64,000 nt of DNA. It comes from Desulfovibrio sp. Lineage in GTDB: Bacteria > Desulfobacterota > Desulfovibrionia > Desulfovibrionales > Desulfovibrionaceae. The translations under genes and the position numbers were made by a program. Under the pieces are notes generated by a model. It was not told the origin of the DNA. It ran no database searches and saw nothing but the letters and a program-made list of their open reading frames with translations. The stretch is taken from the NCBI GenBank assembly GCA_024683955.1, contig JAIKXS010000065.1:1-64000 (forward strand), read 5' to 3'. Positions 1-8,157 of this stretch are shown here, one piece after another. How positions within the stretch are numbered: the first letter of the stretch is position 1; the number at the start of each line of letters is the position of its first letter.

Positions 1-2
1 TT

Positions 3-68
3 CCACATGAAGAAGAGCCAATATGCAGGATTCAGGCTGTCATTACGTTGCGACTATGGTTCCCTTAG
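3..68 (+). CDS. possible C-terminal tail of a gene entering from the left
   Basis: A frame open from the window edge stops at a TAG at 66-68, seven bases before a good rho-independent terminator on the same strand. That placement suggests the last codons of a gene lying mostly outside the window. Only about 21 residues are visible (ending RLWFP), too few to recognise. Another plus-strand frame is open over the same bases, so the frame choice rests only on the stop-terminator spacing. Confidence 0.25.
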   Translation, partial: PHEEEPICRIQAVITLRLWFP

Positions 69-74
69 ACGAAG

Positions 75-103
75 GCAACGCCATCCGGGGAGGCGTTTTT
101 TTT
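75..103 (+). terminator. rho-independent terminator
   Basis: Inverted repeat AACGCC (77-82) / GGCGTT (92-97) with a 9-nt loop runs into an eight-T tract (96-103). It should stop plus-strand transcription arriving from the gene left of the window. Confidence 0.7.
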
Positions 104-421
104 CTCCGGTCGTTTTTTATCCCCCGGCGAGGAATCCCGCATTTCCAGAGAAAGAGGAGAAGAAAGCGTCATCCAGAATGTGGAAGGAGCTTTCTTCCCC
201 CGGAAGATAACGGTCTCCGCCCCATGCCGCGGAGTACGCTCCCCTGAGGCGCGTCCCAGGCTTTCTGCAGGCGAACGGACATTCTGCCCGTCTCATCCCC
301 TTCCATTCCCTCTTAAGCCGTCTTCGCAAAAGCGTCAGAGAGATAAGGGAATGCCTCACCTGCACCCCGGAAAACGACTGTCAGGACTCTCTTTGGCACG
401 CAGCGTACGGAAGCTGAGACA
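104..421. other. gene-free stretch downstream of larC
   Basis: This stretch lies between the left terminator and the larC stop codon. I looked in all minus-strand frames for the LarC2 half of the nickel-insertion protein and found no match. The open frames present have atypical Arg/Pro/Phe-rich composition and no ribosome-binding site. I see no convincing gene or RNA. Confidence 0.5.
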
Positions 422-1225
422 TCAGGAAGCTTGTCCGAGAGCAAAGGATGCGCCGTTTGGAAGATTCGGAAATTCCCTGCTGCCGAAAACAAGAGCCGTT
501 TTTTCGACACGCATACACGGCCAGGCACCAAAGGACGCCGAAAAGGCATGAAGAAGCGCTGCCGCAGTCGGGGTCACTGTCTCACCTTCTCCTTCAAAGG
601 AGCGTACCGATAGTCCCTCAAGAAGATGGAGCACGGCCGGTGCCGGAACCGGTAACTGACCATGGGCACAGACGACGACCCCGTCGCATACGGGCAGGGG
701 ACTGACAACAAAAACATCGGGTGCAATCCGTGCATACAGCTCACAACTCAGGCAAATATCAAGGATACTGTCAAGGGCACCCACCTCGTGAAAATGGACA
801 TCCTTCGGATCCACACCGTGGACGGCACCTTCAGCTCGCGCCAAAATCTGAAATGTCTGTACTGAGAGATTTTTTCCTTCTTCCGAAAGCACACTGCCTT
901 CGATAATACCCAAAATATCCGAGCATGTTCTGTGCATGTGTTCTTCAGGCAGGCGGACGTGGGCATGCCACCCGGCTATATGACCGCGTTCGACCTGAGA
1001 AAGAGCAACACTCCCCCTGAGTTCGGGCATAATCCCCTCAAGGAGCCTGTCAATCTCCTCCTCCCCTGTCTCTGACAGACGAAGGAGCCCTGCCAGCATC
1101 ATGTCGCCGGAAAGACCCGAATGAGAGCGGATGGTAAGAATTTTTGCTCTTTTCTCTCCACTGTTGCTGTCTATGGAGGGATGATCACAGTGAGAATGAT
1201 GATTATTTTCTGTTATTTGAGACAT
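422..1225 (-). CDS. larC: LarC family nickel-pincer cofactor protein, LarC1 part only
   Basis: LarC inserts nickel into the pyridinium-3,5-bisthiocarboxylic acid mononucleotide cofactor of lactate racemase (LarA) and related enzymes. The 267 residues match the N-terminal LarC1 (DUF111) half: a GLSGDMMLAGLL-type start motif near residue 37, a His-rich N-terminus (NNHHSHCDH), and VHFHEVGALDSILDI mid-protein, the family signature. Full LarC proteins are about 400 residues, and in Lactobacillus plantarum a programmed frameshift joins LarC1 to LarC2. Here the frame ends about where LarC1 ends, and no LarC2 is visible downstream. It follows the MATE gene by 47 nt on the same strand, so the two are probably cotranscribed. 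No larA, larB or larE is in the window. Family assignment is firm; activity without LarC2 is open. Confidence 0.8.
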   Translation of the reverse strand: MSQITENNHHSHCDHPSIDSNSGEKRAKILTIRSHSGLSGDMMLAGLLRLSETGEEEIDRLLEGIMPELRGSVALSQVERGHIAGWHAHVRLPEEHMHRTCSDILGIIEGSVLSEEGKNLSVQTFQILARAEGAVHGVDPKDVHFHEVGALDSILDICLSCELYARIAPDVFVVSPLPVCDGVVVCAHGQLPVPAPAVLHLLEGLSVRSFEGEGETVTPTAAALLHAFSASFGAWPCMRVEKTALVFGSREFPNLPNGASFALGQAS

Positions 1226-1272
1226 ATAACACCTTAAATATGTATTAAATATTTATATGTAACAAAAATAAC

Positions 1273-2619
1273 CTAATAATTACGCAAATTTTCTCTATAA
1301 TATCGATAATACACTAGACTTATTAAAAGTGCAGTCACAAACCAGCTAACAGGATATGAAATCAAAAGACAGTTAAAATCATGATATTGTTTAAATATTG
1401 TAAAAACCCATGCTATACGAATTCCACAAATTGCAAAAAGTGATGCGATGGCTGGGGGGAGAGAGCATCCATATCCCCGAAGTGATCCTGAGAGTATATC
1501 AATAAAAATCGTGATAACATTTGGCAGAACAATAATATAAATACGCAGAATTGCTATTTCCAATACGGCCGGATCTGCAGTAAAAAACTGCAGAAGCCAG
1601 GGTGAAATCAAAACAATAAGCAATGACATGACGATATTGAGAGGGATCGTCAGATAAAGGGAAACACGCGTCACTCTGAGACAACGGGGGATATTGCGGG
1701 CACCATAATTCTGACTCACAAAAGTCGTTGCGGCCTGAGCAAAAGCGCTCATCAGGCAGTACATATTAATCTCAATGGTGAAAGCCGCGGCCGAACCGGC
1801 TATGACATCGGGCCCCAGACTATTGATCGCAGACTGTACAATCACGTTTGAAAAGCAAAAAACCATTCCCTGTATGGCCGCCGGGAGGCCGATGGCAAGC
1901 ATCGACCAAAGGGACTTCATGTCAGTCCGACGAAGGTAGGGACGCAGTCCGAAGACGGGACGCCGGAGGAGTATGACAAAAAGAATAAGGGCGCTTGCGA
2001 TATTTGAAATAGTGGTTGCCAGCGCCACTCCTTCGACCCCGAAACCACATGCAACGGCAAAATAATTCAGCGCAATATTAAGCACGCTTGCGACAGCGAG
2101 ACTGATAAAAGGACTTGTGGTGTCCCCCTCGCTGCGCAGCATGGCCGCAGCAAAATTGTACAGGGATACAGCCGGGATACCAAGAAGATACCAGGAAAAA
2201 TAGGCTTTCGAAAGAGGACAGATTTCTTTCGGCACTCCGGCGACAAAAAGGATTCCGTCAATAAACGGATAGCAGATACCAGCGCTCACGACACCGAGGA
2301 CCAGTGAAAGAAAAAACGCCGCGTGGGACGCGGACGCAATTGCACGAGGCTGATTTTTCCCGAACCCCCGGGCAATCACCACATTACTGCCCAGCGCAAG
2401 CCCCAGAAAAAGGGCGACAAAAAGGCTTATCAGGGGGGTCATGCTGCCGACACCCGCCATGGCGTCCCGACCGACAAAACGACCGAGAATGACCACGTCC
2501 GCGGTGTTAAAAAGCTGCTGCAGGACATTGGTCAACGCAAGAGGGAGAGAAAAGAGAACGAGGCGATCCCAGAGAGACCCATGAAGCATATCAATATGCG
2601 ATGAAGAAAAAATAGCCAC
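1273..2619 (-). CDS. MATE family efflux transporter
   Basis: This is a Na+- or H+-driven multidrug and toxin exporter of the inner membrane. The 448 residues carry about twelve hydrophobic segments in two similar halves, with typical features: LPLALTNVLQQLFNTADVVILGRFVG near residue 25, and the second-half counterpart IGLPAAIQGMVFCFSNVIVQSAI near residue 240. Length is normal for the family. The chosen start is a GTG preceded by a weak GGA; an ATG ten codons further in is an alternative. It is the first gene of a likely two-gene unit with larC, though nothing in the sequence reveals its substrate. The last ~150 codons are notably AT-rich compared with the neighbouring genes. Confidence 0.9.
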   Translation of the reverse strand: MAIFSSSHIDMLHGSLWDRLVLFSLPLALTNVLQQLFNTADVVILGRFVGRDAMAGVGSMTPLISLFVALFLGLALGSNVVIARGFGKNQPRAIASASHAAFFLSLVLGVVSAGICYPFIDGILFVAGVPKEICPLSKAYFSWYLLGIPAVSLYNFAAAMLRSEGDTTSPFISLAVASVLNIALNYFAVACGFGVEGVALATTISNIASALILFVILLRRPVFGLRPYLRRTDMKSLWSMLAIGLPAAIQGMVFCFSNVIVQSAINSLGPDVIAGSAAAFTIEINMYCLMSAFAQAATTFVSQNYGARNIPRCLRVTRVSLYLTIPLNIVMSLLIVLISPWLLQFFTADPAVLEIAILRIYIIVLPNVITIFIDILSGSLRGYGCSLPPAIASLFAICGIRIAWVFTIFKQYHDFNCLLISYPVSWFVTALLISLVYYRYYRENLRNY

Positions 2620-2968
2620 AACAGATCCGGAAATAATAATTTTGCCCGCTTCCTGCCAGGGCGGAAGATTCGTGCCCGCAAGCGACCGGCTTCGGCGAGG
2701 CGAGTCATTTTCGGCTGATCACCGAAAATTATCAAGGCACCATAAAGCCCTGGCTTAAGGGCGGGGATAGAAGGCGCATCCGGGCCGGAATTTTCCAGCC
2801 TTTTTCCCTTTCCTGTTTCATTTTCTCCGGCAGCAGGGCATGCCGTGTCAGCCTGCGGGGAGATCATAAGACCCGTGGGAACTGGTCCTTGGTTCACGGC
2901 CGTAAAATTCCCCGCAGTGGGAAATTGAAAGCAAAAACCTGGTTGTTATTCCTCCGGGAAGTATCGAT
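2620..2968 (-). other. leader region of the MATE-larC unit, with a perfect hairpin
   Basis: This stretch contains a perfect 8-bp inverted repeat, ATTTTCGG (2707-2714) and CCGAAAAT (2722-2729), 7-nt spacer, about 90 nt before the MATE start. It could be a leader stem-loop or an operator. I compared it by eye with guanidine (ykkC) and other efflux-linked riboswitches and saw no match. An open minus-strand frame crossing it has no ribosome-binding site and is probably not a gene. Confidence 0.4.
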
Positions 2969-3051
2969 GAAGCAGGAACCTGCCCGTGGTGCGGCCCGAC
3001 AGGGCCGCTGCAGACAGGCATCCCCCGACGTTAGGCGGGGGAGGATGTCAA
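2969..3051 (+). repeat. orphan IS200/IS605-type right end (TnpB omega-RNA-like), copy A
   Basis: This 83-nt element aligns without gaps to 44701-44783 with 68 identities; 13 of the 15 differences are transitions. It forms a 7-bp hairpin with GACA loop (2991-3008) and a second 7-bp hairpin (3021-3042), and ends GGAGGATGTCAA, which resembles the right ends of IS605-family TnpB transposons as I know them. In the plus frame it reads SMKQEPARG, resembling the C-terminal tail of TnpB, which normally overlaps the right end and the 3' part of its guide RNA. No tnpB body lies upstream, so this is a solo remnant. Confidence 0.65.
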
Positions 3052-3062
3052 ACAAACGAAAC

Positions 3063-3094
3063 AAAAACCCCGTTCCTAACTGACGGGGTTTTTT
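3063..3094 (-). terminator. bidirectional rho-independent terminator after tctA
   Basis: AAAAACCCCGT (3063-3073) pairs with ACGGGGTTTTTT (3083-3094) around a 9-nt loop, with A and T tracts on both sides, so it can work in either direction. It lies 47 nt past the tctA stop codon and closes the tct operon. Confidence 0.8.
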
Positions 3095-3140
3095 ACTTTC
3101 TTATGGTATCAGACTGTGAGACTGAGGGATTCTGACTGAA

Positions 3141-4637
3141 CTATTTTTTCAGCCCGTGTCCCATACGTCCCATGAGCAGCGGTGAAAGCAGGCCAAAGAC
3201 GCAAAGACCGACAAGCATCCAGCAAAGAGGCGTCGACACGAGGATTGAGGGATCTCCGTCGCTTAACATCAATGCCCTGCGCAGGCCTTTCTCTCCGATC
3301 GGACCAAGAATAAGTCCCAGAACAATCGCTGCCTGATTAAGTCCAAATTTATGCGAAAGCCATCCAAGAAAACCAAAAAGAAGCATAATAACCACTTCCT
3401 GATAATTGTTATGGATGGCATAGGAGCCTACAACGCAAAGAAGAAATATGGCAGGAATCAGAATCGCGTCGGAAAGTCGCGCAATTTGGGCAAAGCCCTT
3501 GCAGCCAAAAAGGCCCACGGCCAGCATGCAAAACTGAATAAGAACAAAGCCACCGAAAAAGGTGTATGTCATATTCGCGTAAGTCGTAAAGAGCTCGGGT
3601 CCCGGCTGAAGACCGTGGATAATAAGACCGCCCATGAGAACCGCCGTAACTGACTCCCCGGGAATTCCAAGAGTAAGGGTCGGAATAAGGGAGCCACCCG
3701 TTACCGCATTATTGGCAGCCTCAGATCCGGCGATTCCCTCTATGGAGCCGTGCCCGAACTCCTCCTTGTGTTTTGAGAAACGTTTTGCCTCATTATATCC
3801 CATAAAACAGGCAATGGACGCCCCGGCACCTGGCAGGATGCCAACAAGATTGCCTATGATCCAGGAACGTACAACCGTGGGTGAAAGCCGGCGGATCTCT
3901 TTTCCCGTCAGGCCTATCCTTCCCGTAAAAGCTGCCGGCTTGGCGCGTTTTGCAATACTTTTTTCAGCGAGAATAAGAACCTGGGACATGGAAAAGAGTC
4001 CGATCAGTGCACAGGTCGTATTGATGCCGCTGTCTAGAATACTGTAATCAAAGGTAAAACGCGGCACACCCTCCATGGGATCCATACCAACGGTAGAAAG
4101 CAAAAGCCCCAGAAATCCGCTCATCAGGCCTTTCAGCATGGATTCAGAAGAAACCCCGGCAATAATGGTCAGGCCAAAAAGGGAGAGCCAAAAATATTCC
4201 GGGCTCTTAAATTTCATGGCCAGCTGAGCCAAAAGAGGAGAAAAGGAATAGAGGGAGATACAGCTTAAAAGCCCTCCAAAGAATGAGGCAATACAGGCAA
4301 CGGAAATGGCCTTTGCCGCTTTTCCCTGCAGGGTCAGCTGATATCCGTCTATGGCGGTGGCGGCCGAAGCCGGGGTACCCGGGGTATGAATGAGAATGGC
4401 GCTTATGGAACCACCAAAAATCGCGCCGCAGTACACGCCGCCAAGGATAATAAGTCCTGTGGCCGGATCCATACCAAAGGTGACGGGCAGGAGAAGAGCC
4501 ACACCCATCGCTGCAGAAAGGCCTGGAAGGCAGCCTATCACGATCCCCACCACCGTTGCGAGAAACATGGCAAGGAGATTGACCGGGCTCAAGGCATGCA
4601 TAAAGCCCATGGCGATAAGATTCAGACTGTCTGGCAT
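3141..4637 (-). CDS. tctA: tripartite tricarboxylate transporter, large permease TctA
   Basis: This is the large membrane subunit of a TTT-family importer, which moves substrates such as citrate or other carboxylates delivered by the periplasmic TctC protein, driven by an ion gradient. The 498 residues form the usual 11-12 membrane segments, with the family's glycine-rich stretches GCLPGLSAAMGVALLLP near residue 37 and LGGVYCGAIFGGSISAILIHTPGTP near residue 64, and NLVGILPGAGASIACF in the second half. The ribosome-binding site GAGGA lies just before the ATG, 14 nt after tctB. The gene is the last of tctC-tctB-tctA and ends in KK. The specific substrate cannot be read from the sequence. Confidence 0.92.
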   Translation of the reverse strand: MPDSLNLIAMGFMHALSPVNLLAMFLATVVGIVIGCLPGLSAAMGVALLLPVTFGMDPATGLIILGGVYCGAIFGGSISAILIHTPGTPASAATAIDGYQLTLQGKAAKAISVACIASFFGGLLSCISLYSFSPLLAQLAMKFKSPEYFWLSLFGLTIIAGVSSESMLKGLMSGFLGLLLSTVGMDPMEGVPRFTFDYSILDSGINTTCALIGLFSMSQVLILAEKSIAKRAKPAAFTGRIGLTGKEIRRLSPTVVRSWIIGNLVGILPGAGASIACFMGYNEAKRFSKHKEEFGHGSIEGIAGSEAANNAVTGGSLIPTLTLGIPGESVTAVLMGGLIIHGLQPGPELFTTYANMTYTFFGGFVLIQFCMLAVGLFGCKGFAQIARLSDAILIPAIFLLCVVGSYAIHNNYQEVVIMLLFGFLGWLSHKFGLNQAAIVLGLILGPIGEKGLRRALMLSDGDPSILVSTPLCWMLVGLCVFGLLSPLLMGRMGHGLKK

Positions 4638-4651
4638 ATACCGTCCTCAAC

Positions 4652-5098
4652 TTACTGAAAAAGAGTGCCGACGGGCATCGGAACCTTGAGAAAAAGGGTA
4701 AACACGACGTAGATAAGCGCCCCAAGAACAGCAATGGTAGCACAAAGATGGGGCAATGGCACGCGTAAAAAAAACATGGCAAGAATAAGAAAAATCAGAG
4801 CCGTCACATAAAAGCCCGTTATGGGCAGCAATGCAAGAAAGGCAACGCAAAGAAGACAAATCACAAAGAACTGTCGTCCGAGAAAGGCATCGAAGACAAC
4901 GGGAAAATCGTTCCGTATTCCGGAACGAAAAAGGAGCGGAATCTGACGAAGCAGGAAGCAGGTGGTCAGAACAGCAAGACCTGCGACAATAGTCAGGGGG
5001 TAGGTTCGGGAGTCTTCGGGAAGATCACCGATCAGAATATAGAAGAAAAGGCATACGCCATACATGAAAAGAATCACGAGGGAATCAGAAAGCTTCAT
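4652..5098 (-). CDS. tctB: tripartite tricarboxylate transporter, small permease TctB
   Basis: This is the small membrane subunit of the TTT importer. The 148 residues have four hydrophobic segments (around residues 7-22, 32-48, 75-100 and 115-140), the size and topology typical of TctB, which varies greatly in sequence. Identification rests on this topology together with its place between tctC and tctA. It is 14 nt from tctA, so expression is probably coupled, while a 212-nt spacer with hairpins separates it from tctC upstream. Confidence 0.85.
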   Translation of the reverse strand: MKLSDSLVILFMYGVCLFFYILIGDLPEDSRTYPLTIVAGLAVLTTCFLLRQIPLLFRSGIRNDFPVVFDAFLGRQFFVICLLCVAFLALLPITGFYVTALIFLILAMFFLRVPLPHLCATIAVLGALIYVVFTLFLKVPMPVGTLFQ

Positions 5099-5253
5099 CT
5101 TTTCTCCAGCAAGATCCCGGACCGCAAAGTCCGGGAAAATATACGGCCTCCGTTTGCGTTGACAGCTCTCCCCCGTCCAAAGAAGACGGGAACCCGCACG
5201 GCATGCGGGAGTGTCGGGGAGTGTGTCCTGAAAAATACCTCAACAAACGCAAC

Positions 5254-5270
5254 ACCCCGGGGAAGCCCCG
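5254..5270 (-). promoter_or_regulatory. stem-loop between tctC and tctB
   Basis: CCCGGGG (5254-5260) and CCCCGGG (5264-5270) form a 7-bp GC stem with a 3-nt loop, 41 nt past the tctC stop. A second hairpin, CCCGCA/TGCGGG, lies further downstream near 5195-5211. There is no uninterrupted U tract on the minus strand, so it is more likely a 3'-end stabiliser or partial terminator that leaves the binding-protein mRNA more abundant than the permease mRNA, an arrangement common in binding-protein operons. The functional role is inference. Confidence 0.5.
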
Positions 5271-5310
5271 GGATGAAGCGAATGTGGAAAAGCTCATGCA
5301 GAAAAAAGCA

Positions 5311-6258
5311 TCAATAGAGGGACGAGATCACATCTCGCGAAAACACAAGCTGCGAAAAGATGAGGTTTCCAAGGTCCGTGGACCCCTTGAAGTCAAGGTG
5401 CAAATTTGCCTTGTCGTGCGCGGCGATGCACTCGGGATCTGTCATGGTTTTCTTAAAGGCGTCCTCATAGAAATCGACGATTTCCTTGGGAGTTCCCGCA
5501 GGCAGGACAAGGGCACGGGCACTTCCGTACCATTCCTTATAATATCCGAGTTCTCCCAGAGTGGGCACATCAGGGAACTGGGCAAGACGCTTCGTATCAA
5601 AGACACCAAGGATTCTCAGTTCAGGGGAATCCCCGACCGACAGTTTGGCCACATCGGCGATCTTGGCGCAGGAGAAATGTACCTCGCCCTGACGGAGTGC
5701 AAGAAGCTGATCCGCGGTGCCGCCATAAGGAATGGCCTTGTACGAAAAGCCGGCGGAACGGGCAAGAAGCTGAGCCGCAGTATGGTTCGAGGCCTTGTTG
5801 CCGTTTGTGGAGCAGCGGAACTTGTCGGATCCCTTGCAGGCCTTGACAAGATCCTGAAGGGTCTGCCAGGGGCTGTCGGCCTTGACGACAACCACACACG
5901 TTTCCGTCAGATGATTGGCAACAGGAATAATGCTTTGAACGGAAAAGGTTGACTGGGGCTGCGCACTCAGGGTTGTGAAGGTCGGAAGGTTGATAAAGCC
6001 GATCGTATAGCCATCGGGTTTGGAGCGGGTCAGTTCGGTCCAGCCGATTTTGCCGTCACCGCCGGGAAGATTGTTAATGACAAGAGTTTGTCCTACATAC
6101 TTGCGCGCATACTGCATAAGCACACGCGCCCCCGTGTCCGTTCCGGAACCGGCCTTGTAGGCGACAATAACGGTCACGTCTTTTTCCGGAGACCATGCAA
6201 ACGCAAAAGCGGGCAAAAGAAGACAGATGATCAATAGAGAAAAAGTTTTCCGAAACAT
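5311..6258 (-). CDS. tctC: tripartite tricarboxylate transporter substrate-binding protein TctC
   Basis: This is the periplasmic solute receptor of the TTT system. The 315-residue protein starts with a Sec signal peptide (MFRKTF, hydrophobic core to about residue 20, cleavage near AFA-W). The mature part begins PEKDVTVIVAYKAGSGTD, the typical first strand and ligand-contacting loop of the Bug/TctC fold, and NNLPGGDGKIGWTEL follows near residue 61. It is the first gene of tctCBA. The ATG is preceded by a GAGGAGGGAG ribosome-binding site. Bug-family receptors bind many carboxylates and related acids, so the ligand is unknown. Confidence 0.92.
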   Translation of the reverse strand: MFRKTFSLLIICLLLPAFAFAWSPEKDVTVIVAYKAGSGTDTGARVLMQYARKYVGQTLVINNLPGGDGKIGWTELTRSKPDGYTIGFINLPTFTTLSAQPQSTFSVQSIIPVANHLTETCVVVVKADSPWQTLQDLVKACKGSDKFRCSTNGNKASNHTAAQLLARSAGFSYKAIPYGGTADQLLALRQGEVHFSCAKIADVAKLSVGDSPELRILGVFDTKRLAQFPDVPTLGELGYYKEWYGSARALVLPAGTPKEIVDFYEDAFKKTMTDPECIAAHDKANLHLDFKGSTDLGNLIFSQLVFSRDVISSLY

Positions 6259-6323
6259 ACTCCCTCCTCTTCTGAGAGAGAAACAGGTGGCAGAAAATGG
6301 ATATCAACCTCTCGATAAAGAAG

Positions 6324-6348
6324 TACTTATGTATCCGAGACATAAGTA
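6324..6348 (-). promoter_or_regulatory. candidate operator of tctCBA
   Basis: A perfect 9-bp inverted repeat, TACTTATGT (6324-6332) and ACATAAGTA (6340-6348) with a 7-nt spacer, lies 66-90 nt upstream of the tctC start. On the minus strand it overlaps a possible weak promoter (ATGACA, 18 nt, ATAAGT), so a bound dimer would compete with RNA polymerase. No regulator gene is adjacent, so the binding protein is unknown. Confidence 0.5.
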
Positions 6349-6676
6349 TGTCATTTGTGCGATGTGCAGCATTTGAAATAAACAGACAACAACACTATTA
6401 AAGAGTAAAAAAATCGGAAAAATACAAAATAAAAAAAAATAAAATAATATTTAAAAAGTTTTAGCAACCGACTTTCATAGAATCACAGCAATGAACATCA
6501 TATACTATATGATATATAATTCAAAATAGCACACACACAATTCACTGTCAAGACAAAGGGGGTTTTGTACAGTCGATACGCTGCAATGAGACCAAACGTT
6601 ACGAAGAGTTGCAACTCAAGAGAGGGTCGGCGGCGAACGCTCTTCCCGGCGCAAAAGACGTTTTAGGGCAAAAAAA
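6349..6676. other. AT-rich gene-free region upstream of tctC
   Basis: This stretch is strongly AT-rich and has no credible open frame. It holds an 8-bp near-perfect palindrome, ATCATATA-c-TATATGAT (6497-6513), which may be a second regulatory site or simply part of AT-rich promoter DNA. Nothing else is recognisable. Confidence 0.4.
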
Positions 6677-6708
6677 ATGCTCTTTAAAAAAGAATTTTTA
6701 AAGAGCAT
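6677..6708 (-). terminator. rho-independent terminator of the dcw operon
   Basis: ATGCTCTTTAAAAA (6677-6690) and TTTTTAAAGAGCAT (6695-6708) form a perfect 14-bp stem with a 4-nt loop. On the minus strand it is followed by seven to eight U residues, complementary to the A run at 6670-6677. It lies about 90 nt past the ftsZ stop. Confidence 0.9.
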
Positions 6709-6731
6709 CGTTTCATCCGAAAAAATGCACT

Positions 6732-6753
6732 GGGGGGGACCCAATGCCCCCCC
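6732..6753. repeat. G7/C8 hairpin just after ftsZ
   Basis: Seven Gs (6732-6738) face eight Cs (6747-6754) across an 8-nt spacer, a very stable hairpin between the ftsZ stop codon and the main terminator. It may protect the 3' end of the ftsZ message. Long G and C runs are also prone to sequencing error, so exact run lengths are uncertain. Confidence 0.45.
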
Positions 6754-6800
6754 CGGCGGGCATCCAGGGTCGAAGAGGCTAACCCTGGAAAATAAAACTT

Positions 6801-8120
6801 TTAATTGGCGTTTCGGCGTATAAAGGCCGGTATATCGAGATCCTCTCCGGAATCCGTGTCGTAACTGAAGACATCGGAACCGGGCATATGCTGAGGCGCA
6901 CGACGCTGATAGCGCGGACGTGATGTGGGAAATTCGCGAAATTCAGCGTCGGGAGCAGGCGTCGCACGAAGGTGTGAACGGCCGTCAAGAAGATTTTCCT
7001 GCTGGACAAAGACGTCGCGTTCCGTTTTACGGCTGACGTCCTCCGTCTTGTCCACGCTCCGGCGAAAATCGATCCGGCGGTCGGAAACCATGGGCTCCGA
7101 ATCAATGCCGTCTTCTTCAACGGCAGGCTGGGATTCGATACCGGTTGCAATGAGGGTAACAAATAATTTGTCTTCGATATTATCGTCAAATACAACGCCA
7201 AAAATGATATTGCAGTCTTCGGGCGCCGCTTCCTGAATCATGGAGCCGATTTCATTGATCTCTGTAATACTGATGTCCCGGGGTGCCGTAATATTGTACA
7301 GAATGGCTTTGGCGCTATCGAGGGAAACATCTTCAAGCAGAGGACTGGAAATTGCACGCTGAGACGCCTCACGGGCTCTGTTCTCTCCCTCTCCGACACC
7401 GGTGCCCATTAGGGCAAGGCCGGCTTCCGACATGGTTGTGCGAACGTCCTCAAAATCGAGATTGATCAGTCCCTCTCCGTTCACCACATCGGAAATGCCC
7501 TTGACGGCGTGGAAGAGGACCTCGTTTGAACGTTGCAGCATATCGATAAAGGAGGCTTTTTTCGGGGCAAGAGCAATAAGACGGTCATTGGGAATGGTGA
7601 TGAGACAGTCCACATATTCTTTAAGTTCAGTCAGACCTTCCTCTGCGGCACGGAAACGTTTTGTCCCTTCAAACGCAAAGGGCTTGGTAACAACCCCGAC
7701 GGTCAGGACATTCATCTCACGGGCGACCTGGGCCACGACAGACGCGCCGCCCGTTCCCGTTCCGCCGCCCATACCGGCTGTCACGAAAAGCATTTCCGCG
7801 TCACCAATGGCATCACGGATGGCATTGATGCTTTCCATTGCCGCTTCATGGCCGACCTTGGGATTCGCGCCGGCACCACGGCCTTTGGTTAATTTTTCTC
7901 CAAGTTGCAACCTGACATTTGCCGTAGACTTGTTCAGGGCTTGCTTATCAGTATTAGCGCAGATGAATTCAACACCGGAAAGGCCTGAATCAATCATGTG
8001 CTGCACGGCGTTTCCGCCGCCGCCGCCGACCCCGATCACTTTGATCCGCGCCCCGAGGCATTCTTCGTACTCAGCTGCGTTTTGAACCACTTCGGCCCCG
8101 TCCAGAATAGAATCTGACAT
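6801..8120 (-). CDS. ftsZ: cell division protein FtsZ
   Basis: This is the tubulin-like GTPase that polymerises into the cytokinetic ring. From the ATG at 8120, with GGAGAGGGAGAAATC upstream, it is 439 residues. The GTP-binding region has IKVIGVGGGGGNAV near residue 26, the tubulin signature GMGGGTGTGGASVVA near residue 115 and NDRLIALAP further on. A variable linker rich in Arg, Glu and Asp follows residue ~330, and the protein ends in the conserved tail DLDIPAFIRR that docks FtsA and other partners. A longer frame reaching 8168 lacks a good ribosome-binding site. It is the last gene of the dcw cluster, 37 nt after ftsA. Confidence 0.98.
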   Translation of the reverse strand: MSDSILDGAEVVQNAAEYEECLGARIKVIGVGGGGGNAVQHMIDSGLSGVEFICANTDKQALNKSTANVRLQLGEKLTKGRGAGANPKVGHEAAMESINAIRDAIGDAEMLFVTAGMGGGTGTGGASVVAQVAREMNVLTVGVVTKPFAFEGTKRFRAAEEGLTELKEYVDCLITIPNDRLIALAPKKASFIDMLQRSNEVLFHAVKGISDVVNGEGLINLDFEDVRTTMSEAGLALMGTGVGEGENRAREASQRAISSPLLEDVSLDSAKAILYNITAPRDISITEINEIGSMIQEAAPEDCNIIFGVVFDDNIEDKLFVTLIATGIESQPAVEEDGIDSEPMVSDRRIDFRRSVDKTEDVSRKTERDVFVQQENLLDGRSHLRATPAPDAEFREFPTSRPRYQRRAPQHMPGSDVFSYDTDSGEDLDIPAFIRRNAN

Positions 8121-8157
8121 GATTTCTCCCTCTCCGTTACTGTTGAATGTTGCCCGC

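Noticed and set aside
5203..5952. 249-codon plus-strand frame opposite tctC
   Set aside because: Antisense to an unmistakable transporter gene, composition rich in Gly/Lys/Arg from complementary codons, no ribosome-binding site.
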